From Codonopsis lanceolata (lineage: Eukaryota; Streptophyta; Magnoliopsida; Asterales; Campanulaceae): a DNA stretch of 64,000 bases. The stretch covers positions 13,457,311 through 13,521,310 of the forward strand of contig CM028383.1 of NCBI GenBank assembly GCA_013146195.2, read 5' to 3'. The position numbers and the translations under genes are program-made. Of the stretch, positions 55,526-64,000 are shown piece after piece (the stretch's first letter is position 1; each line of letters begins with the position of its first letter). Under the pieces are notes generated by a model. The model was not told the DNA's origin. It did not search any database and saw only the letters and a program-made list of their open reading frames with translations.

Positions 55526-57262
55526 TGTGGGTGCCCCGGGTTGCGGCCCCGCGCCCCACGCTCCCTTGGTTAGAGGAATGCGGCGTGCGGATGCGGACAC
55601 CACTGCTCTTATTCCGTCCTCCCTTGTCTAAGGGAAGACGAAATTAAAAGTGCGAGAAGAGTGTTGTCAAAAAACGCGTTGAATACGCCTCGGTCACTTT
55701 AGTGAATTTTTTGTCCGTTATGGGAGCTATGGGTTTTCTGTATCAGGTTATCCCTTGTTTAGGGGATAACAGGATGCAGGAAAGCATCACCCATTCATTC
55801 ACATCGTCCCTTGTGTAGGGGAAAATGGAAAGTGCAAAAAAGGATGTTGCGGGCCCCACTATAGACTTTATGAAAATTGTCTTATGATCTATTTCGGATC
55901 ACGATGAGTGCTTTGGGTTTTCTATATCAAGTTATCCCTTTTTTAGGGGATACCAAGATATAGGAATACATCACCCTTTCATTCTCATTCTCCCTTTTTT
56001 AGGGGAAAGCGGGAAAGTGCAAGAAATGAGTGTTGCGATGCCCCACTGCGATCCAAAATGTTTTGCTAGAGTTGTCATCTTTATTTTAAGGAAGAAATAA
56101 AGAAAACCCAAAAAAAGAAAAACCATAGAATGCAAAAACGGGTTCGGAGTCTAAGTTACGAGTTGGGAAGGTGCTAGACACCCAACTCGCCCTTTCGGTC
56201 TCAAAAGCGGTTTTTGGCTAAAGTAAGTTTTTTGTTATATTTATTTAGCAAATAAATAAAGCATTAACTACCTATAAATACATGCATATTTATATTATTT
56301 ACGGACTTGCAACTGTCTCCTCCAATAATTACAAATACATTTAAAAATATTTGGTCATAATAATGGCTCTTTTAAATGTTATTTTCTAAAATAATCCGGG
56401 CAGCACAACGGCTTATATATTTACATTGGGCCGGATTTGAAAATATGTTTTTATAAAATAAACGCTCTTAAAGGCTTTACCTTTTAGAGCGTGGTGTGCT
56501 CGCTCTGCCCTTCAGGGAGAGGGAGTCTTTTTCTTTAATGTTGTTGCCGCGATTTGGGCAGAGTAACTGCTTGCTTTTTGGTGTTTGCTTGCTTGCTGTT
56601 GGCGGAATTTGGGCAGAACAAGGGCTTATTTCTGGCTAATTTGGCCTTTTCACTCGGGCAGAGCAATTGCTCTTTCCGAGAATTTTGGACCGGGGAAACA
56701 GGGTTGATACCTAACTAGAGGACTGGGGATCGCTTTAACCGGTTGGATTTGCTTTTGGGGGAGTTTTGGCAGGGTTTCGAGGCTTTATAGAAGGGTCACT
56801 CACTATCTCTCGATCACTCAAAAAACTCGCAGCGTAACAACGACGCGGAGAGTTTTTGGGTATCAAAGGTCCTCTCTAAAAGTGAACCCCGAAGCCTTTA
56901 TTTATAGGCTGAGAGAGGGACTCATCGGGAATTAAAATTCTTCTCAGCGTGCTCCATTTGCTCGTACACCGCGCTTCAGGAGTTGCACAATGTGGGAAGC
57001 CACTGTAACGATCAGTAGCACCTCACCTCGGGGCGCGACCATAAGGGTATATGGCGCGCCAGGACCCAGTGATTGCCGGCCAAGCTACTATTCCAACTTC
57101 CATTTTTGCACTTTTAGCCCTCGCATTTGACTGTTTTGTGCATCCTGCTTTGCCTTTTGCATTTTTAAATCCTATAACTTGACATTTGTTAAGTTTAACA
57201 GGTCTTGATATCGCATGCCAGAGTTACATACTGTGAGTGGGTACGAATTGGGTGTGTCTACA
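55526..57262. mobile_element. Solo LTR, 1.74 kb
   Basis: Absent from copy 1 (27512/27513), which gives the limits. It begins TGTGGGTGCCCCGGG and ends GTGTCTACA (TG...CA). Flanks TGAC and CGAC match at 3 of 4. A GGGAAGGTGCTAGACACCCA motif near 56166-56185, common in plant LTRs, supports the call. No coding inside. Confidence 0.75.
55620..56015. repeat. 184-bp direct repeats with hairpins inside the LTR
   Basis: TTATCCCTTGTTTAGGGGATA-type stem-loops at 55748 and 55932, and TCCCTTGTGTAGGGGAAA-type at 55807 and 55991, each pair 184 bp apart. A further partial unit starts at 55620. Confidence 0.7.
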
Positions 57263-57692
57263 CGACGCGAAAAATTCTATGGCAACTAGAATTATCGAAT
57301 CGATTTACCGAAATTTGACAAGAGCTACATTTTCGACTTGTGGTAAGAGATGTCGGATTGTAGAAACAACTATTTCATTTTCAATGGTATGCGAGGGAAA
57401 TGCTAAATAGACTAATGGTGTGCATGGCACGAAAACACTCCACATACATATACACAATTGAAATTAAATTATTAAATAATAACATGTAAAAATAAATAAA
57501 GTTGGTCGGCCGTTATGTACCAAAGATGAAGAGACTTCTTGTCGTGATGAAGAAGGTAGGATAATGATGATTGCCCATTATATTGAGTTGAATGTTCTTC
57601 AACCCAACCCACCCAACATGTTACTCTCACCTTCTGTCTCTAAATTCTCTATCTCATCCCCCATCTCCAACAAATCGAGTTCACTGACCTCA
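57263..57692. repeat. Start of tandem unit 2, copy 2
   Basis: Matches 27513-27940 and stops at TCACTGACCTCA. No gene. Confidence 0.8.
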
Positions 57693-57814
57693 TGTGACGC
57701 CCCAAACTCGGGTCCCACTACATGGGCCCACATCTGGCTACGTCACTACAAATTCAAACTAGAAATAAATACTAAATTAAAACGATATCTAACTAATATT
57801 ATAAAAGTCTCCAA
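57693..57814. mobile_element. Truncated LTR end
   Basis: Starts TGTGACGCCCCAAACTCGGG, a typical plant Ty3/gypsy LTR start, and is cut after about 120 bp by the dispersed repeat. No second end is seen. Confidence 0.5.
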
Positions 57815-58296
57815 TTTAAATAATATCAAATATTGAATAATTTATTCTATATCCGATTTCACATTTCTTTTTTTATTTTAATATTTTTTTTTGCATTTGT
57901 AATTGGCATATTGGCTTCTAAATCTTCATCACTGTAATATAAACTCCCAAAAATAAGATGAAATGATGAAACAGACGATTCAATATAGATTAGTTGCCAC
58001 CATTATTAATAATAGTCTTGACAAATAATTAAAATGCAATATTATTCAAACCAGTTTAAAACCATAAATTAAAGTAGCATAGTTACTTACCATCACTAAT
58101 GAATTAGTTAATAGTTAACTAAAGAAATATTTTTTGTATACGTCCAAAATAATGATAATATTTTTTCGTTTAGTAAAAAACGAACTACATTTACAGGCTT
58201 ACTAAATAATGGATTGTTCAACATATAATATTATCATTACCTCATGAAAGCTTTAATATTTTAACTAATTTTATTTAAAAGTTATTTATCGATGTA
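57815..58296. repeat. Dispersed 0.48-kb repeat, copy 2
   Basis: Matches 42585-43065 over its full length. Its right edge cuts the copia gag at 58297. Confidence 0.8.
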
Positions 58297-59215
58297 CCTT
58301 CACATTCTCTAACAAGCATCTTTGGTACAAAACCAATTCCAGATTTACCTGAATTTCTAGAATTCAACATCTCATCCATTTTTTGCTGACTTGAGTTCCA
58401 TTTAGCCATGGTTTCATTGGTTTGGATGAGCTCCTCTTTCAGTTCTTTGATCTCAACATCTCTCTTACTCAGCAAACTCTTCAGCCTTGTGATACACTCT
58501 TTTTGTTCTTCATTTACCTTCTTTAGCAAGTCATTTGCCTTTCCAAGCAATGTAACTTGATAAGCCCTTTTCTGCCAATCCTTGTACAACTCTTTGTAAG
58601 CTTCCAGCAGGTCTGATTCAGATTCTCCACCATCTTCTGTGATAGAGGAGTTAAAACAACAAAAATCCCAGCTTCTGTCCAATGTTGCTTCTGATGTAGT
58701 TTCTGAAGAAGCTACATTCAGAGGTACATTGGTTGAAAATCCTGTAAAATCAGATGGAGAGTTGTGTATAGCAGCGAGAGTGATGAGATCACCTGGATCT
58801 TCATCATCACTTTCACTCAAAGTAGCAGAAAAATTCAAACCTTTTTTTTCTCAAAGTGTTAGCACATTGATTAACATAATGCCTAAACCCTTGACAAGCC
58901 CTACATTGAATAGAATCAATATTTTTACTTCTAGATGTAGGCTGTTTAGCAAAAGGATTGGTAAAAGATTTTTCAGGGATTTGAAAAGAACTTTCTTTGG
59001 GAGTAAATTTACCACAATCGGGGTTTAAAACAAGATTTGAAGTTTGAAGATGGAGTTTTGTTTTGACTCTTGGTTTTCAAAGTGTTTTTAAACTTAGTAG
59101 TCAAAAGATCCATAGAGTATTCATCAAAATCAGAGGACATATCAACAACAGAAGGAAAAACAATACTTTTCATGGTAGGAGAACGAGCAACATTCACATA
59201 TTGAGAATCCATCAT
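58297..59215 (-). pseudogene. Ty1/copia gag remnant
   Basis: Read on the minus strand: a start MMDSQYVNVARSPTMKSIVF, a central part with zinc knuckle CRACQGFRHYVNQC (about 58868-58909), then NFSATLSESDDEDPGDL and a coiled-coil stretch (KELYKDWQKRAYQVTLLGKA, KKVNEEQKECITRLKSLLSK) to 58297. The region after the knuckle resembles long-LTR copia (SIRE-like) gag. A frameshift separates the knuckle part from the rest. The usual N-terminal gag domain is missing, and the 3' side is cut by the dispersed repeat. Confidence 0.8.
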
Positions 59216-59254
59216 GGCTACAACCAGAATCTTCTCTTAGTGTTGTCAAGAGGA

Positions 59255-59267
59255 GGCTCTGATACCA
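59255..59267 (-). promoter_or_regulatory. Primer binding site, initiator tRNA-Met
   Basis: The minus strand reads TGGTATCAGAGCC, two bases after the LTR end. It confirms minus orientation and copia type. Confidence 0.9.
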
Positions 59268-59269
59268 AT

Positions 59270-60151
59270 TGTTGGAACAATAGTAGCTAGGATTCTCCAA
59301 ACTGCCAATGCAGTTCCCAATGTAGCTTGTGAAGAAGCTACAATGGAAGACACATTGGTCACAAAAATTAAAACAGCGGAAGACTTAAAAACTAAAGCAC
59401 GAAATAAACACAAACGTTTACCAAACAATCTACAAGCCTATACTTGTAGATCTAGCCTCATGGCCAAAAAGATTTCACTAAAAAAGATGAATTGTTTTAC
59501 AAAAAGAATGTGAAATCACCAAACAAATTACTCTCACAAGACAACAAGTCTTAGAGAGCAAAAAGCCCACAGAAAAACAGGTACAACAGTTTTCAATGTA
59601 GCTTCTAATGTAGCTGCATTGGAAGCTACATTCAAATTCTGCACAATTCTGGAAACTGAAACTGCTTCTGAAACTCTGAATAATCTGCTCTATGTATCAG
59701 CTCTCTCTCTCTCTCTGAGTTCGTGTTTTGCCTCTGCCCCAAGTCCTCTATTTATAATGTGGAGGAGGCCTACAAAAAAGGAAGCAAACTCTAACAAGGA
59801 AGATGATTAGAGTTAGGAACTAAATACACTTACCATAAATCCTAGATTTTATTACCATATGGAGAAGGACTCTAGAGACACGGTTTAGGAAGGATTTTTG
59901 CATAGATTTTGTTTCCAAAATAACTCCTAAACTTAAGGACCAAGAAAACACAAAATCTTTAGGAATATTTTGTTTCAAAAAATGCAACCAAAAATCCTTA
60001 GGAATATTTTGTTTCAAAAAATGACTCCTAAACTTTAGGACCAAGAAAAACCAAAATCTAATTAAAGATTTTGTTTTCAAAAATGCCTAAACTTAGGGAC
60101 CAAGAAAGGAGAAACAAAACCAAAATAGGTCATGCCTATTTCACCCTTACA
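59270..60151 (-). repeat. Copia LTR, complete, 882 bp
   Basis: TGTTGGAACA ... CCCTTACA on the plus strand, so TG...CA. On the minus strand it begins TGTAAGGGTG and is preceded by a purine tract AAATGGGGAAAT (60152-60163). It therefore acts as 3' LTR for the internal DNA on its right and, with the primer site, as 5' LTR for the gag on its left. TATA box CATTATAAATAG on the minus strand at 59748-59759. Confidence 0.88.
59748..59759 (-). promoter_or_regulatory. LTR TATA box
   Basis: CATTATAAATAG on the minus strand, followed by a GA-repeat transcribed leader. The same box is in the second LTR at 62677-62688. Confidence 0.6.
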
Positions 60152-62334
60152 ATTTCCCCATTTGTTGAGCCTTTCTAGTCAAATCAAATGACAAGTGTTT
60201 TAAACGACACCAATCAAACCATCTAACCTGCATTGGTTAGAAAATCACATCTCCCCCTAAATTTGTGTAAGGTATAAAATCAAAAATCATTACTAAGCAC
60301 AAATCAGAATATACCAATGATGCAATCACATGCATACAAAACAAACAGTTTATGAGATTATTCATCACCATCACCAAAAACATATGATCTCTCTCCCCCT
60401 ATTTGTCCGGAAAAGGAAGAGGGATAAACCATCTTATAGGAATTCTCAAAAAATCCAAGATTTTGAAAAACACAATTAAGTGTTCACCATGATTTAATCA
60501 CACCACTAGCAACAACTGAGCACATCTTATCCAGATTCAAAACCTCTTAGTTCCACACAAAAATTAGATAACCACTAAATATTTTTCAACATGGAGATTT
60601 TTGGAAATTGATTTGCACAGTTTATTTTAGGACAAAAATTTACCAAGCTGATATCTTTACCAACAATGCATGTCCTAAAATTTTATGCCTAAAAACATGA
60701 TTACTAAAAGCTAGGTAAAAGAATAAATAAATAAATAAATGCAATCACACACAAGTGATAAAGACCAGATCAAAGGATGTAGTTCCTAATGTAGCTACAT
60801 TGGGAGGAGCACTCATCAATAATAAAATTTTGTGCAATTTTTGCATCTTTTCTTTTCTCAACCAGATTTCTCTCCCAAGATCATAAATTTTTCATAACAA
60901 AAATCCATAGGTACTTTATTTCCCTAGGAATATAGCTCTACTTTATTTCAAGCTATAAAAACATGCCACTTGGAACCTTTCACACTATTTACCAAGGGAA
61001 CCCACTTAGCTTTTGATCAATCCATGAAATCCAAGGATTCATAGTCTCAAAAGAAAGTTGTCACAACCTTGTTCATAGGTAGTTATTTTCTGTTAGGTAG
61101 CTTTCACACTTTTTCTTTTAAGAAAATTCAATTTTCTCAAGATCAACCCATGAGAACCTAAGTTCCATAGTACAAAGATAAATTGCCACATCCCTAGATT
61201 TCAAAAGGTAGCTCTTTCCTTTGTGGACTTCAAACATGCTCAAGAATTGGAAGAGAAAGAGAATCATAAAAAATCACAATTGATTTTGAATGCAATTCCC
61301 AAGCAACAACAAAAGGCACAAACATGTGAGTCAAATGATCTAGAGTGCCCTCTAAAGACAAAATGCAATCATGCTTAAAAAAATTTATTTTTTATAATTA
61401 ACTAAGTGTAAAGTCAAATGGCACACATAACATAAGAAATTTTCAAAGATTGAAAAATCTCTCAAAATCAAGACACTTGGCAAATATATCAGCAAGATGA
61501 TTTTCAGTCCCAACATGTTCAATGCAAACAATTTTCATATTCAACCAAATCTCTAATAAAGTGGTGTCTTAAATTAATGTGTTTTGTTCGAGAATGATGA
61601 ACTGTATTTTTGTGCTAAACAAATTGCATAGGTGTTATCAAAATACAAGGTTAACACATCAATGTGTAGCCCATAATCTTTGATCATTTGGAGCATCCAT
61701 AAAAGTTTTAAGGCTTCTCTCAAAAATATTTTGATAAGCATGCTAATTTGTGAGAATCAACCTTACCTCTCCTCCTTGTGTATATGCCATCATGAATATT
61801 ACCTATGACTTATGAGGATGGATGAACTTTCTGAATGTGGCTGGGAATGACATGGCTGCGATCAGTCAGATTAGGTTGAGGTTCAGGCTGTTCAGACTTC
61901 AGAGACAGTTTCAGCATCTGGCAAGTTTTTGACCAACGTAGCTTCTGATGTAGCTGCATCCGGAGCTACATTGGGAGCTACATCCTGAATCTCATTCTCT
62001 GAACTTCTAGCACTTGCAGGTTTTGTAACTTCTGGGGCAGGTGTAGGTTCTGAAGATTGTGCAGGAGATTCATGATCTTCAAAGTCAGGTTGACCTGAAA
62101 CATCATCCTCAATGGTTTTGTGGCCAAGATTAGTTATATGGGAGCAGATTCATCATTGGACCACTTAGCACCAGGACATATGTCAAAAGGTTCACAATAT
62201 TTAGCTTTATTATCCATGTAACTGCCTTTGGGAACCCACATTTTTTAAAAGGTTTTTGGCTGATGTTTCCGTAAATGTACCTTCTGTGACAGAGGAGTTA
62301 AAACAACAAAAATCACAGTTCTTTGATCTCAATA
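60152..62334 (-). pseudogene. Copia internal remnants: RNase H end and 3' untranslated region
   Basis: At about 61720-61440 the minus strand encodes a decayed RNase H C-terminus: MIKDYGLHIDVLTLYFDNT, then FSNKTH...FKTPLY, and LNMLGLKIILLIYLPSVL, paralleling the DNTSAI / SRTKHIDIRHHFI / HVGTENQLADIFTK order of copia pol. The part 60152-61440 looks like a 3' UTR without ORF. Gag-like scraps at 62271-62330 repeat pieces of 58440-58680, which indicates rearrangement. Confidence 0.7.
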
Positions 62335-63079
62335 TAGCCTCATGGCCAAAAAGATTTCACTAAAAAAGATGAATTGTTTTACAAAAAGAATGTGAAATCA
62401 CCAAACAAAATGCTCTCACAAGACAACAAGTCTTAGAGAGCAAAAAGCCCATAGAAAAACAGGTACAACAAACGTGGGAAGAAACAAATAGCTTCCTAAA
62501 ATCATCTAGGAAGACAAAACAGTTCCAGCAGTTTTCAATGTAGCTTCTGATGTAGCTGCATTGGAAGCTACATTCAAATTACGCACAATTAAACCGCGAA
62601 ACTCGAATAATACGCTTATGTATCAGCTCTCTCTCTCTCTCTCTGAGTTCGTGTCTTGCCTCTGCCCCAAGTCCTCTATTTATAATGTGGAGGAGACCTA
62701 CAAAAAATGAAGCAAACTCTAACAAGGAAGATGATTAGAGTTAGGAACTAAATACACTTACCATAAATCCTAGATTTTATTACCATATGGAGAAGGACTC
62801 TAGAGACACGGTTTAGGAAGGATTTTTGCATAGATTTTGTTTACAAAATAACTCCTAAACTTTAGGACCAAGAAAACAAAACTTTTTAAGGAATATTTTG
62901 TTTCTAAAAATGCAACCAAAAATCCTTAGGAATATTTTGTTTCAAAAAATGACTCCTAAACTTTAGGACCAAGGAAAACCAAAATCTAATTAAAGATTTT
63001 ATTTTCAAAAATGCCTAAACTTAGGGACCAAGAAAGGAGAAACAAAACCAAAATAGGTCATGCCTATTTTACCCTTACA
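62335..63079 (-). repeat. Copia LTR, truncated second copy
   Basis: Matches 59453-60151 from TAGCCTCATGGCC to CCCTTACA. It lacks the first 180 bases and keeps a 60-bp segment (62470-62528) deleted from the other LTR. Confidence 0.85.
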
Positions 63080-64000
63080 AATATATATATATATATTGGA
63101 AGTTTTAATTTAAGTTAGTATTAAGTGTACGTTTAGGATATGTTAACTGTTGAGGATTATGATTTGGTATGAATGTAAGAAATTAACTTGTAGAATAATT
63201 TTATGTACCATTCGTTAGGTTTCCTTTACTTCATTGATATCGATGTTTCTTGAAACGTACGCTGACTTTAAATCGGCATTTGAATTCGAACTCCGTCACT
63301 TACACTTCATTCGAACTCATGAATTGATTTTTCTTTTAATTCTCACATAATTATTAAATTTCATGTGAGATACCTTTGATATGAAAAGTATGATTTTTGG
63401 CGATGCCTGATTTTGTAAAAATATTTGATTACTTAAATTTTTACCATGATCACTAAGTCGAGTTTATGAAACTATGAATCATGATGCTTGTGAACGCCAC
63501 TTGGCCCGTGACATGGTTATCTGGATATACCAATGATCTATGAACTATGATATGTGAAGTTGATTTATTAACTATGAACTATGATTTATGAATTGCTTAT
63601 GTGATCATGGAATTCTGTGAGTAATCTGTTGTCATCAACTGATATGGGACGGTTGATGACAATTGGTTACTCGAGTTTACTTGTTGCATTATTATCTTTC
63701 ACTTGGAATCCTGAGTATATATCTGTGAGTAGTTTGTTGTCTTCAACATGTATGAGACGGTTGATGGCAGTGAGCTACTCGAGTCAATCGTTGAGTATTT
63801 ATCTTTCTTTGAAATTCCGATCTTCTATTTGACATTTGAAAAACTGCTTCCGCTTATCGATTTTGAACAATGGATTTTGGACACTTGATTCATCTCTGAT
63901 CTGTTTCTGGTCAACTCCTCCTTAGTAACCGAAGGGGTTGTATATAATCTTACTGAGTATTGTTCGATCACCCTTTCATACTCTTCTTTCTTAGGTAATG
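63080..64000. other. LTR-like sequence with a 108-bp tandem pair
   Basis: After a short (AT)n run the sequence has long-LTR character. CTGTGAGTAATCTGTTGTC at 63615 and CTGTGAGTAGTTTGTTGTC at 63723 start two units, each containing an ACGGTTGATG motif. AATCTTACTGAGTATTGTTC near 63945 is similar to the motif near 24102 in the 3.9-kb solo LTR. No coding region. Confidence 0.45.

Larger units (their letters stand above)
48502..57692. repeat. Segmental duplication, copy 2
   Basis: Collinear with 17947-27940. Insertions here are the beta-tubulin segment (about 48590-50227) and a solo LTR (55526-57262). The match ends at 57692, where a truncated LTR starting TGTGACGCCCC begins. Confidence 0.93.

Noticed and set aside
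59619..59810. Short plus-strand frame MEATFKFCTILETETASETL
   Set aside because: It lies within a copia LTR on the strand opposite its transcription and is disrupted in the sister LTR.
1..64000. CRISPR arrays, bacterial operons, rRNA genes
   Set aside because: No spaced identical repeats of CRISPR type and no rRNA signatures; exon-intron structure and plant transposons show a plant nuclear genome.

Overview
This window comes from a nuclear genome of a flowering plant, most likely a eudicot with a repeat-rich genome. I cannot name the species. The evidence is spliced genes with AT-rich introns, LTR retrotransposons primed by initiator tRNA-Met, a Tat-type Ty3/gypsy element with an antisense gene, and Stowaway, hAT, Mutator-like and PIF/Harbinger DNA elements. 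Only two cellular gene families are present: tubulin folding cofactor D (TFCD, minus strand) and beta-tubulin (plus strand). Nearly everything else is mobile DNA.

Layout. 1-9400: a Stowaway MITE, a degenerate Ty1/copia element with intact ends and target-site duplication (769-5612), a 500-bp AT-type microsatellite, a second MITE and L1-like LINE remnants. 9776-20138: nine exons of TFCD read right to left, covering about the first 543 residues; later exons are not visible and would lie beyond base 1 if they exist. Its introns hold a TRIM, a SINE with target-site duplication, LINE tails and a tRNA-like tandem repeat. 20340-25537: a foldback, Mutator-like element 0.2 kb upstream of the TFCD start, itself split by a 3.9-kb solo LTR. 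25.8-30.5 kb: three tandem 1.9-kb units, two of which visibly carry a tRNA-Glu-like fossil, one unit interrupted by a G-rich Mutator-like element. 30.5-33.7 kb: AT-rich DNA with small MITE-like repeats. 33.7-42.3 kb: a decayed Tat-lineage Ty3/gypsy element with a sense pol and an antisense, apparently spliced gene with its own TATA box; a hAT-like element sits in its RNase H. 43.7-44.9 kb: a hAT element with perfect 8-bp duplication. 45.5-48.4 kb: a broken PIF/Harbinger element. 48402-48501: an assembly gap of exactly 100 N.

Right of the gap (48502-57692) lies a second, highly similar copy of 17947-27940: TFCD exons 1-2, the same upstream foldback element and the tandem units. This copy lacks the 3.9-kb solo LTR, carries its own 1.7-kb solo LTR, and has an intronless beta-tubulin reading frame inserted in TFCD intron 2. 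57.7-63.1 kb: truncated LTR pieces and a minus-strand Ty1/copia element in an LTR-internal-LTR-gag arrangement. 63.1-64 kb: part of another LTR-like sequence.

The most notable observation is the beta-tubulin retrocopy inside a partial copy of the gene for its own folding cofactor. The frame is open, but a core segment is altered by compensating indels, so I suspect a young pseudogene. The main caveat is that the duplicated block begins exactly at the scaffold gap, so it could be an alternative haplotype placed in tandem by the assembler.
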